Of a stretch of 15,482 nt of DNA, positions 8,813 to 15,467 are shown one piece after another (position 1 is the stretch's first letter; every line of letters starts with the position of its first letter). A program made the position numbers and the translations under genes. The notes beneath the pieces were generated by a model. The model ran no database searches and was not told where the DNA came from. It saw nothing but the letters and a program-made list of their open reading frames with translations. Source of the DNA: Desulfobulbaceae bacterium (lineage in GTDB: Bacteria; Desulfobacterota; Desulfobulbia; Desulfobulbales; Desulfocapsaceae); the NCBI GenBank assembly GCA_030599175.1, contig JAUVON010000030.1, positions 1 through 15,482 on the forward strand, written 5' to 3'.

Positions 8813-8841
8813 ATTCCACTGGCCATAACAGAATTTGACAA
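8813..8841 (-). promoter_or_regulatory. Candidate sigma70 promoter for rho
   Basis: On the minus strand TTGTCA (complement of 8836-8841, 5 of 6) is followed after exactly 17 nt by TGGAAT (complement of 8813-8818, 4 of 6). Transcription would start near 8806, giving a leader of about 105 nt before rho. The -10 box is imperfect. Confidence 0.35.
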
Positions 8842-8937
8842 TTCAGCTCGGTAAATTGCTAAGAATGTGCGTGCCGGGTAAGACGCTTAGGGTGCTTTGA
8901 CAAATAATTTTGTAACCAATTGTCCCCTTTATCGGGG

Positions 8938-9083
8938 TTTATATGAAAGTCCTACAATATTTGGGAGGAAAGGGATTCGGAGGAGTGTTGACACAGCAGG
9001 TAAGCGAGCCTGCGAGACTCCGATCCACAGCCTGCGAGGACGTTTGGCAACACTCCTCCGAATCCCGGTTACATTACTTTCAT
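8938..9083. repeat. Large interrupted palindrome, mobile- or REP-like element
   Basis: The core arms GGGATTCGGAGGAGTGTTG (8972-8990) and its exact inverse (9048-9066) give a perfect 19-bp stem. Outer arms ATGAAAGT (8943-8950) and ACTTTCAT (9076-9083) continue the symmetry after unpaired spacers. The 57-nt centre contains a direct repeat AGCCTGCGAG (9007-9016 and 9029-9038) and a small hairpin GCAGG/CCTGC (8996-9000 and 9009-9013). There is no T-run after the stem on either strand, so it is not a terminator. A diverged half copy lies at 4859-4911, so this belongs to a dispersed family. No transposase ORF is inside it; a MITE-like element or a structured RNA are both possible. Confidence 0.8.
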
Positions 9084-9393
9084 GCTTCGTTGTGAAATGC
9101 ATTTCATGGGTGTTAGGTAGAAACAGGATAACTATTGTGGTGTATGTAAAAAACTAGACCTTTTGTGTTTTCAGAAGACACCAAATGGATGTAATTATTA
9201 CAGACAGGGTAATTTGTACAGGATTCAAAAATTGATTCGGTAAAGACAAGAATTGAATTTTATTCTACTATATCCCTTATACGTATTCACTCACAGACTG
9301 TCAAGCTTTTTAAGACCAGATAGAGTAGTTTCACACTCTTTCTTTCACTAACCCGGACTATCAGGGTGTAAACTCTGACTTCGAGAGAAATCT

Positions 9394-9984
9394 CTAAGAC
9401 ACTAACGTTTTTACAAGATATGCAACCTGGAGAATACTGCTGGCAAAAGTAGTACTGTTATCGACTACAAACTGTGTATGTGTTCTCTTTTCCTCTATCG
9501 GCATTTGAGCCTTTAAGATTGAACGAATCTCTTCACAGGCAAGCCCACTTCTCAGCGAAACTCTTTCATACACAAGATGTTCAGGCAAATAAACGACAAC
9601 ACATTCATCAAAATCGCCTTGCCATTGAACTTCATAGAGTAGCGGTACTTCGATAACCAGATGTTCTACGCTACCTTCCCTCTGATTCCATTTTTGATTT
9701 ACAATTTCACTGATGATGGGATGCAGAATAGCTTCAAGCTGCGATTTAATCCTCTGGTCCTTGAAAGTCACTTCTCTCAGTATTTGCCGATCAACGGTTC
9801 CGTCAGCATGGAGAAATCTACCTCCAAAAACCTCCTTAAACTTCTCAAGCCCTTCAGCACCCCGTTGAAGTTGTTCCCGGCAGAGCTGATCTGTATCGAT
9901 GAGTTCGCATCCAAGAAAGGACGCCAGTAATTTGCTTACAGTACTTTTCCCGCTTCCCAAACCACCTGTAACAGCTATCTTCAT
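9394..9984 (-). CDS. coaE: Dephospho-CoA kinase
   Basis: CoaE phosphorylates the 3'-hydroxyl of dephospho-CoA with ATP, the last step of coenzyme A synthesis. With the start chosen here it has 196 residues, close to the family norm, and begins MKIAVTGGLGSGKSTVS with the P-loop at residues 7-15 (K13, S14, T15). The DTDQLCR segment contains the conserved acidic residues after the P-loop, and HLVIEVPLLYE matches the family core. An upstream ATG at 10008 would add eight residues, but the 9984 start overlaps the rluD-like stop codon as ATGA and puts the P-loop at the usual distance from the N-terminus. That overlap implies translational coupling to the pseudouridine synthase gene. Confidence 0.95.
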   Translation of the reverse strand: MKIAVTGGLGSGKSTVSKLLASFLGCELIDTDQLCREQLQRGAEGLEKFKEVFGGRFLHADGTVDRQILREVTFKDQRIKSQLEAILHPIISEIVNQKWNQREGSVEHLVIEVPLLYEVQWQGDFDECVVVYLPEHLVYERVSLRSGLACEEIRSILKAQMPIEEKRTHTQFVVDNSTTFASSILQVAYLVKTLVS

Positions 9985-10925
9985 ACGATGCCACCCTGCG
10001 GCACCCACCCAAATTTACTCAGTACATCAGAAAAATCATCCCAGAGAGGCGCAACCTGATCCAACGTTTTTAAAGTTATCGGGTGCTGCAGAACAAGACG
10101 GTGGGCATGAAGTAACTGACGGGGGAAATCACTATTATCTCTATTGGCTCCATATATTTTATCGCCGACAACGGAATGACCTAAATGGGCCATATGCACT
10201 CGTATCTGGTGGGTTCGACCTGTCTCAATCCTTATTCTAACAAGGCTGAATCTTCCATCCAATTCTTCCACTACCTCCCATCGGGTTACAGCATGCCTCC
10301 CTTTTTCAGGTCGTACGGCCATCTTCTGCCGATTAACAGGATGACGACCAATGGAGGCTACCAGCCGACCACTCTTTTCTTTCATCGTCCCATGCAAAAG
10401 AGCGATATACCATTTTTGAATATTCCTGTTTTTAAACAATTCGATTAATTTTCTCTGCACTGGCTCAACTTTTGCTGCCAGCATGATACCAGAGGTATCC
10501 TTGTCCAGTCTGTGAACAATGCCGGGACGCAACCTGTCACCAACGCCTCCAATGGCCCGACAGTGATAAACCAGTCCATTGGCCAATGTACCCGAGTAAT
10601 TTCCAGCTCCGGGGTGCACCACAATTCCCGGGGGTTTTGACAGAACAAGCAGATGTTCATCTTCAAAAAGAATATGAAACTCAACCTTTTCCGGCAATAC
10701 TTCTATTTCGGGCGGGCTAACAACAATCCCGGTAATGGTTTCACCTGCTTTAAGGCGATAACTGCTCTTTTTTGTCTCACCTTCAACTTTAAGCAGGCCA
10801 TTACTGACGGATGCAGCAATACACGATCTTGAGACTGACGGAAAATACTGAGAAAGAAACTGATCTAAGCGGATTCCTGCCGCCCCGCTGTCAATTTTTA
10901 TGGAAAAATACTTATCGGGAACCAC
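9981..10925 (-). CDS. rluD: Ribosomal large-subunit pseudouridine synthase, RluA/RluD family
   Basis: This enzyme isomerises specific uridines of 23S rRNA to pseudouridine. The 314-residue protein has an N-terminal S4 RNA-binding domain (about 18-75: IRLDQFLSQYFPSVSRS) and the catalytic domain with the signature HRLDKDTSG, where D141 is the catalytic aspartate. GRTHQIRVHMAHLGHSVVGD is the conserved C-terminal motif. The S4 domain plus length fits RluD better than RluA, but RluC-type specificity cannot be excluded. The start is a GTG at 10925 (complement of 10923-10925); an in-frame TAA shortly upstream prevents a longer protein, and no clear ribosome-binding site is visible. Its stop overlaps the coaE start by 4 nt. 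Confidence 0.88.
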   Translation of the reverse strand: MVPDKYFSIKIDSGAAGIRLDQFLSQYFPSVSRSCIAASVSNGLLKVEGETKKSSYRLKAGETITGIVVSPPEIEVLPEKVEFHILFEDEHLLVLSKPPGIVVHPGAGNYSGTLANGLVYHCRAIGGVGDRLRPGIVHRLDKDTSGIMLAAKVEPVQRKLIELFKNRNIQKWYIALLHGTMKEKSGRLVASIGRHPVNRQKMAVRPEKGRHAVTRWEVVEELDGRFSLVRIRIETGRTHQIRVHMAHLGHSVVGDKIYGANRDNSDFPRQLLHAHRLVLQHPITLKTLDQVAPLWDDFSDVLSKFGWVPQGGIV

Positions 10926-11028
10926 GGAGAGATTAATACCTTATTACACCATTTCATGCAACGATCGCTACATCACTGCCGAGATATATTCAATCCGACA
11001 TATGCGTAACAAAATGGGTAGCGGGGGT

Positions 11029-11508
11029 TTATGAGAAGATAGCTTCAATAGTCTCACTGACAGCTGATTCCTCTTTATCCTGTGCCAGTGATAATTCGGT
11101 TACCAAGAGACCTTTTGCCGTATCCAGCATTTTTCTCTCTCCGTAGGAAAGATCTTTATCAACACTGAGAAGAAAGAGATCACGGAGTACTGATGCTACT
11201 TCGTGAACAGAACCGGTCTTGATTTTTTCCATATAGTCGCGATATCTCCGATTCCAGGTCTGAGTACCCAGCTCAACGGTTCTGTCTTCAAGAATATCAA
11301 GGACTCCGCTCACTTCACTTTCATCAACAATGGCACGAAGTCCTACATTTTCACTGCTAATAGTCGGTATCATAATCGTCATTTTATTGTCCAGTATCTC
11401 CAAAACATAAAATTTTTGATCAATACCAGCAACAGTCTGCATTTCTACAGATTTAATGACACCAACACCATGGGCCGGATATACAGCCATATCACCTTCA
11501 GAAAACAC
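11029..11508 (-). CDS. CarD/CdnL-family RNA polymerase-binding regulator
   Basis: CarD-family proteins bind the RNA polymerase beta subunit through an N-terminal Tudor-like domain and stabilise open promoter complexes, often at rRNA promoters. The 159-residue protein begins MFSEGDMAVYPAHGVGVIKSVE, the typical CarD opening, and residues 1-60 form the RNAP-interacting domain (FYVLEILDNKMTIMIP). The rest is helical and charged, including RDYMEKIKTGSVHEVASVLRDL, the DNA-contacting part. The start is GTG (complement of 11506-11508), preceded by AAGGAG at a spacing of 6 nt. An ATG four bases earlier is in another frame and reaches TGA after four codons. The gene stands alone, 232 nt after pth and 103 nt before the rluD-like gene. 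Confidence 0.9.
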   Translation of the reverse strand: MFSEGDMAVYPAHGVGVIKSVEMQTVAGIDQKFYVLEILDNKMTIMIPTISSENVGLRAIVDESEVSGVLDILEDRTVELGTQTWNRRYRDYMEKIKTGSVHEVASVLRDLFLLSVDKDLSYGERKMLDTAKGLLVTELSLAQDKEESAVSETIEAIFS

Positions 11509-11740
11509 TCATTTCTCCTTGTCTAAAAACATCCGTCATAAAGTAGAATACCCCTAGGAGCTTGTCCGAGAAGAATTACGGAATCAAAACAACTGGTTAC
11601 AATTTATCTATGATGTAAGTCTAAGAAATTTCGATATTTTACATTTGCACAAACAAGCAATATAACACAATTATCATAAAAATACTGCTGTTTTTGTGTC
11701 AGGCTATGCAAGGGGCATGCAGATTTGGAAAAAAAGATGG

Positions 11741-12334
11741 CTACTTCAGGCTGTTTAAAATTGACATTGCCTTTGCCGGATCATCTTCAAGAAACAGGCG
11801 AACACCTTCTTCGATAATGTCATAGCGCGAGGCAAGAACCCGCCTCTCATCATCGCCCAAAGGTGCCAATACATATTTTTCTACGGGAAAATCACGATGT
11901 ACATCACCCTGTCCTGGCCTGCCGATCCCAACTTTCAGTCTATAAAAATCACGGGTACCCAGGTTCTGAACAAGAGATTTTATTCCCTTGTGCCCCCCAT
12001 CTCCGCCACCTTTTATCAGTTTGATTCTTCCAGGAGTCATATCAATATCATCATGGATAACAAGAATCTGAGCAGGGTCAATTTTATAGAAATGAGCAAA
12101 CTCGACAACCCCTTTGCCACTCAGATTCATGAAAGTCATCGGTTTTAAAAAAATGATTGTACGTCCGAATAATTGCACACGACTGGAAAGGGAGTGCCAC
12201 TTTTCCCTGTCGATCTGAACCTGCCACCGTTGCGCCAACTCATCAACCACAAGAAACCCAACATTATGGCGTGTATCATCATACTTGCTGCCTTTATTTC
12301 CAAGTCCAACTATAATGAAAGGTTTTATCGCCAT
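11741..12334 (-). CDS. pth: Peptidyl-tRNA hydrolase
   Basis: Pth cleaves the ester bond of peptidyl-tRNAs dropped by stalled ribosomes, recycling tRNA. From the ATG at 12334 it has 197 residues, the normal size, and starts MAIKPFIIVGLGNKG. The conserved N13 and catalytic H23 (TRHNVGF), the MTFMNLSG segment and the aspartates in HDDIDMTPG are present. In the usual GGHNG motif the Asn (N114 in Escherichia coli numbering) is Lys: GGHKG. The frame is open to an ATG at 12385, but that codon lies inside a terminator stem, so the internal start is preferred. No ribosome-binding site is visible, and the terminator T-tract ends only about 8 nt upstream. It is the last gene of the ispE to pth run. Confidence 0.93.
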   Translation of the reverse strand: MAIKPFIIVGLGNKGSKYDDTRHNVGFLVVDELAQRWQVQIDREKWHSLSSRVQLFGRTIIFLKPMTFMNLSGKGVVEFAHFYKIDPAQILVIHDDIDMTPGRIKLIKGGGDGGHKGIKSLVQNLGTRDFYRLKVGIGRPGQGDVHRDFPVEKYVLAPLGDDERRVLASRYDIIEEGVRLFLEDDPAKAMSILNSLK

Positions 12335-12341
12335 TGGTAGT

Positions 12342-12382
12342 AAAACAAAAGAAGTCTGGGAAAAAACCTTCCCCAGACTTCT
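12342..12382 (-). terminator. Intrinsic terminator between rplY and pth
   Basis: On the minus strand AGAAGTCTGGG and CCCAGACTTCT (complements of 12372-12382 and 12350-12360) form a perfect 11-bp stem with an 11-nt loop, followed by TTTTGTTTTA. It lies 42 nt after the rplY stop and ends almost at the pth start codon. Confidence 0.8.
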
Positions 12383-12424
12383 CAATAAAATACAGTTAAT
12401 AAAAAAGGAATGAGTAAACGCTGC

Positions 12425-13075
12425 TTACTCAGCTGATGCATCTACATCTTCTGCTTCTTCTCCCTCTGCTTCAGCATCTACTGCACCTTCTTCATCTTCT
12501 TCTATTTCAGTTTCCTTCATCCCTGCCATAGCTACTGCGACTAATGTTTCATCAGGATCAGTGATCATTTTTACACTGTCTGGGATGGAAATATCGCTGC
12601 ACTTAAGATTGTCCCCAATCTCGAGATCAGTTACATCCAAGGTACACTGATCAGGTATATCCAGAACGTTCCCCTCGATAACAACAGTTCCACTAGTAAC
12701 AATCAGCACCCCGCCAAGATCAACTCCTTTGGCAATGCCTTCAAAAACAACCGGTACGTCAAAGGCACGATCTTTTGATAGGTCAATCTCACAAAAATCA
12801 ACATGGATCAGAGCATCACTGACCGGATGGGTCTGTACTTCACTTATTAAAACACTCTTTTCAGACTCTCCATCAATTTTCAGAGTAACAAGGGTGTTGC
12901 GACGATAGAACTCAAGCAGCTTCGCCATCAAAGTTTTTGATTCAAGCTGCAGCAGCACAGCCTTTTCCCCGCCACCATAAACCACAGCAGGAGTCATACC
13001 TTCCATCCGCAATTGGCGCATGGCTCCTTTTCCAGAAGTCAGCCTGTGAGAAGCAGACATTTCAACCTGAAGCAT
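12425..13075 (-). CDS. rplY: 50S ribosomal protein bL25, CTC type
   Basis: bL25 binds 5S rRNA. The 216-residue protein is the long two-domain CTC form: residues about 1-95 are the 5S rRNA-binding domain (RLTSGKGAMRQLRMEGMTPAVVYGG) and residues 96-185 the beta-rich C-terminal domain (HVDFCEIDLSKDRAFDVPVVFEG is at the junction). A strongly acidic tail of about 30 residues (EIEEDEEG and following) ends the protein, as is common in the CTC group. The ATG at 13075 has a very strong ribosome-binding site, AAAGGAGG. A near-perfect -10 box lies about 53 nt upstream, so it probably has its own promoter besides read-through from prs. Confidence 0.96.
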   Translation of the reverse strand: MLQVEMSASHRLTSGKGAMRQLRMEGMTPAVVYGGGEKAVLLQLESKTLMAKLLEFYRRNTLVTLKIDGESEKSVLISEVQTHPVSDALIHVDFCEIDLSKDRAFDVPVVFEGIAKGVDLGGVLIVTSGTVVIEGNVLDIPDQCTLDVTDLEIGDNLKCSDISIPDSVKMITDPDETLVAVAMAGMKETEIEEDEEGAVDAEAEGEEAEDVDASAE

Positions 13076-13383
13076 AATTCCTCCTTTATAAAACAGCCGC
13101 AGTCAAAATTGATGCGCGACTGACTATATTATATCAATTTATCTACGAAAAACCGTAACAACCTAACCCAAACAGACCATAACTTCCTAAATTTATTTGA
13201 CAATTCCTAAGGTACTAAATACTCAACCCGACAAGTCAGAAATTTTTTTTAGAGTCGCTGGATAAGTGCCTTGTTGCTGGCATCAACCAGTCGAGTTTAA
13301 TAGCAGGCCATACTTTCTTATTTTTTATTACAGCTTTCATAGAGTAAGGCACTAAATGGGTAAATAGATATCCAATATGCGGG
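13076..13383. other. 308-bp intergenic region between prs and rplY
   Basis: The half next to rplY (13076-13140) holds its ribosome-binding site and a TGATATAAT promoter element. The half next to prs holds three copies of a short motif: TAAGGTACT at 13208-13216, TAAGGCACT at 13345-13353, and the inverse AGTGCCTTG at 13265-13273. The last two can pair through AGTGCCTT/AAGGCACT around about 73 nt. No T-tract follows that stem. I see no protein gene. Confidence 0.5.
13128..13136 (-). promoter_or_regulatory. Extended -10 promoter for rplY
   Basis: The minus strand reads TGATATAAT here: a perfect TATAAT (complement of 13128-13133) preceded by TG at the extended -10 position. No good -35 box is found at 16-18 nt, which is typical of extended -10 promoters. 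Transcription would start near 13121, about 46 nt before the rplY ATG. Confidence 0.5.
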
Positions 13384-14322
13384 TCATACAAATAACGAGC
13401 TGACAGAATCCTCATTGTGGATCCTGTTAATCGCATTTGCAAGCAGCTTAGATACCGACAGTACCGTAATTTTCTCACAACTAAGCGCTTCTCCCCTGAG
13501 AGGAATCGAATTGGTAACAACCAGCGACTTCAGCTCAGAATTCGTAATACGCTCAATCGCCGGGCCGGAGAGAACAGCATGTGAACAACACGCATGAACC
13601 TCTTTTGCCCCATTGGCGATCAGGGTTTTTGCTCCGGCGCATAACGTTCCGGCAGTATCTACCATATCATCCAACAGAATTGCGGTCTTACCTTCCACAT
13701 CACCAATAACATGCATAGCCTCACATTCATTGGGCTTATCCCGACGCTTATCGATAATTGCCAGGCCGGAATTCAGTCTTTTGGCAAAAGCCCGTGTCCG
13801 TTCAACACCACCTGCATCAGGAGAAACCATAACAACATCATCAAAATTTTCCTGAATATAACCAAGCACTACCGGTGCTGCATAGAGATGATCCACGGGT
13901 ATATTAAAAAAACCCTGTATCTGCCCGGCATGTAAATCCATACAGAGAACACGCCTTACCCCTACAGCCATAAACATCTCGGCAACGACTTTAGCGGTAA
14001 TTGGAACGCGAGGTGCATTTTTTCTATCTTGCCGGGCATAACCGTAATAGGGAACCACCGCAGTAATACGCCTGGCCGAAGCCCGTCTAAGCGCGTCTAC
14101 CATGATCACAAGTTCCATCAGGTGATCATTAACAGGAGTACACGTTGGCTGAATGACAAAAACGTCCGTACCACGAACATTTTCCTTCACCTCAACAAAA
14201 ATTTCCCCGTCGCTGAACGTCTTGACTTCAGCCTCACACAGAGGCAGATCCAGGTGACAGGCTATCTCGCTGGCTAACTGCCTGTGAGCGTTACCCGAAA
14301 AAATCTTTATTATATTAGGCAT
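13384..14322 (-). CDS. prs: Ribose-phosphate pyrophosphokinase
   Basis: Prs makes phosphoribosyl pyrophosphate from ribose 5-phosphate and ATP, feeding nucleotide, histidine, tryptophan and NAD synthesis. The 312-residue protein is standard length. It shows the ATP-binding region [10 protein letters not shown] (36-45), the flexible region [11 protein letters not shown] (91-101), the catalytic-site His in [13 protein letters not shown] (H131), and the PRPP/ribose-phosphate loop [12 protein letters not shown] (215-226). The ATG at 14322 has no ribosome-binding site. It starts 39 nt after the 3' end of tRNA-Gln, and a perfect TATAAT ends 7 nt before the ATG, so the mRNA may be leaderless or arise by tRNA processing. 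Confidence 0.97.
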   Translation of the reverse strand: MPNIIKIFSGNAHRQLASEIACHLDLPLCEAEVKTFSDGEIFVEVKENVRGTDVFVIQPTCTPVNDHLMELVIMVDALRRASARRITAVVPYYGYARQDRKNAPRVPITAKVVAEMFMAVGVRRVLCMDLHAGQIQGFFNIPVDHLYAAPVVLGYIQENFDDVVMVSPDAGGVERTRAFAKRLNSGLAIIDKRRDKPNECEAMHVIGDVEGKTAILLDDMVDTAGTLCAGAKTLIANGAKEVHACCSHAVLSGPAIERITNSELKSLVVTNSIPLRGEALSCEKITVLSVSKLLANAINRIHNEDSVSSLFV

Positions 14323-14329
14323 CGTTTTA

Positions 14330-14335
14330 ATTATA
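14330..14335 (-). promoter_or_regulatory. -10-like box just before prs
   Basis: TATAAT (complement of 14330-14335) is separated from the prs ATG by only TAAAACG. With the usual distance, transcription would begin at or next to the A of the start codon. No recognisable -35 box is present and the surroundings are very AT-rich, so a chance match is possible. Confidence 0.3.
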
Positions 14336-14361
14336 TTAAAAAAGAAGAAACCATATTCTAA

Positions 14362-14437
14362 TGGCTGGGGCGGTAGGGGTCGAACCTACGAATGCCGGGA
14401 TCAAAACCCGGTGCCTTAACCACTTGGCCACGCCCCA
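14362..14437 (-). tRNA. tRNA-Gln, anticodon UUG
   Basis: The minus strand folds as a complete cloverleaf: acceptor TGGGGCG/CGCCCCA (5' end at 14437), D-stem GCC/GGC, anticodon stem CCGGG/CCCGG around loop TTTTGAT (anticodon TTG), variable CATTC, and T-stem GTAGG/CCTAC with loop TTCGACC. G is the discriminator, and CCA is encoded (complement of 14362-14364). A U1-A72 first pair is typical of glutamine tRNA. Its first 22 bases overlap the end of the ispE coding sequence on the same strand, so it must be processed from a transcript shared with ispE, or have a promoter inside ispE. Confidence 0.96.
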
Positions 14438-15315
14438 GCACTTGCTCTTACAGCAAAAACTCTGTCTCCAAATTTCCTGCACAACAGATCCATGATACTG
14501 TTAAAATCAGGCTTACCAGGATTTTCAGCATCTGGAAAAACTCCAAAAACGGTTGCCCCACTGCCGGACATCAAGGTTCCTGATGCTCCCGATTCCAACA
14601 ATAGTCGCTTCATATCCGCTATCTCCGGATACCTCGCACTGGTAACTACTTCAAGGTCATTGTGCATTTCATCCAAAGGCAAGGAACCTGCCTTGTGCTT
14701 TTGAAAGCAAGATAATTTATAATTTTTGGTTGTGCTTGTCAAGGATAAATTTTCAAATACCCAGCGTGTAGAAACCAAAAAACCGGGGTTGACAAGAACA
14801 AAAGTAACATCTTTGAGAGAGTTAACAGGATACATGATATCACCAACACCATGGGCAATCACCGCTCCGTGCTCAACCGCAAAAAACGGTACATCTGCTC
14901 CAAGGGGACGGGCCAACTGAACTAATTCCCTCTCTGAAAGCGGTTGATCGAAGAGTTTATTTAATCCCCGAAGCACCGTACCGGCATCACTGCTTCCACC
15001 ACCAAGACCGGCCGCCACGGGTATATTTTTTTCAAGATAAATCTTAAGCTTTGGTACCTTTTCCAGGCCGGCAGCTGAAAAAAAAGCAACCGCTGCTTTG
15101 ACTGCCAGATTATCCCTTCCCATGGGAAGTTCAGGGTCGTCACAAGAAAATTCGATACCCGTTCCACTGCCTGTTTCAAGAAGAATTGTATCGTACAAAT
15201 CGAGTTTCTGCATCCACGTTTCAAGATCATGGTATCCATCAGGGCGACGACCAAGAACCCGGAGAAACAGATTTATTTTTGCCGGTGCATAAAGCCGTAT
15301 TTTCCTGTTTCCCAT
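14416..15315 (-). CDS. ispE: 4-diphosphocytidyl-2-C-methyl-D-erythritol kinase
   Basis: IspE is the GHMP-family kinase that phosphorylates CDP-methylerythritol in the non-mevalonate isoprenoid pathway. The 299-residue protein has the substrate-side lysine K13 (APAKINLFLRV), the nucleotide loop GLGGGSSD (103-110), the catalytic aspartate D141 in GADVPFF, and the C-terminal GSGATVFGVF motif. It is somewhat longer than the usual 275-290. The stop codon TAA (complement of 14416-14418) lies within the D-loop of tRNA-Gln, and the last six residues, GAWPSG, are wholly encoded by tRNA sequence. The ATG at 15315 has a weak ACAGG-type ribosome-binding site. It is the first gene of the ispE - tRNA-Gln - prs - rplY - pth group, and a long hairpin lies about 100 nt upstream. 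Confidence 0.95.
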   Translation of the reverse strand: MGNRKIRLYAPAKINLFLRVLGRRPDGYHDLETWMQKLDLYDTILLETGSGTGIEFSCDDPELPMGRDNLAVKAAVAFFSAAGLEKVPKLKIYLEKNIPVAAGLGGGSSDAGTVLRGLNKLFDQPLSERELVQLARPLGADVPFFAVEHGAVIAHGVGDIMYPVNSLKDVTFVLVNPGFLVSTRWVFENLSLTSTTKNYKLSCFQKHKAGSLPLDEMHNDLEVVTSARYPEIADMKRLLLESGASGTLMSGSGATVFGVFPDAENPGKPDFNSIMDLLCRKFGDRVFAVRASAGAWPSG

Positions 15316-15412
15316 TGCTACCTGTGCTCACGCATGCCATCACTTTTTGATAATCTCGTAAAAAACCTTAAGACTGAAATGGCTAAGTAAAAAGCTTCAT
15401 ATTGGAGGCGTG

Positions 15413-15467
15413 CAATTTTTCTATTATTTCGGCGTACATACGGTACGTCGTAATGATAGAAAAATTG
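15413..15467. repeat. Nearly perfect 25-bp hairpin upstream of ispE
   Basis: Arms 15413-15437 and 15443-15467 pair over 25 positions with one T-T mismatch and two G-T wobbles, around a 5-nt loop ATACG. The outer 12 bp (CAATTTTTCTAT/ATAGAAAAATTG) and inner 8 bp are separated by the mismatch. There is no T-run after the stem on either strand, so it is not a standard terminator. It lies near the window edge, so flanking repeats cannot be judged. Confidence 0.8.

Larger units (their letters stand above)
8701..9393. other. 693-bp intergenic region between coaE and rho
   Basis: No protein gene is convincing here. From the rho side it holds the rho leader with a short ORF (8705-8749) and a candidate rho promoter (8813-8841). 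It then holds two plus-strand TTGACA boxes (8835-8840 and 8897-8902) without good -10 partners, a large interrupted palindrome (8938-9083), and a 14-nt perfect palindrome TGAAATGCATTTCA (9093-9106). From 9107 to 9393 I see only AT-rich sequence, with a weak hairpin at 9361-9378 just downstream of coaE that lacks a T-run on the minus strand. Confidence 0.7.

Noticed and set aside
8836..8902. Plus-strand TTGACA boxes as promoters for an RNA from the palindrome
   Set aside because: Neither box has an acceptable -10 hexamer at 16-18 nt.
8897..9157. 86-codon plus-strand ORF across the palindrome
   Set aside because: It runs through both arms and the loop of the repeat, resembles no family, and has no ribosome-binding site.
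9985..10008. Longer coaE start adding eight residues
   Set aside because: The downstream ATG gives the ATGA overlap with the upstream gene and the usual P-loop position near the N-terminus.
12335..12385. Longer pth start adding 17 residues
   Set aside because: The extra codons are the terminator stem and T-tract sequence, and family proteins start near MAIKPFIIVGLGN.
13236..13520. 94-codon minus-strand ORF at the end of prs
   Set aside because: It overlaps the 3' part of prs in another frame, and its remainder is the AT-rich spacer with the short motifs. No protein family is recognisable.
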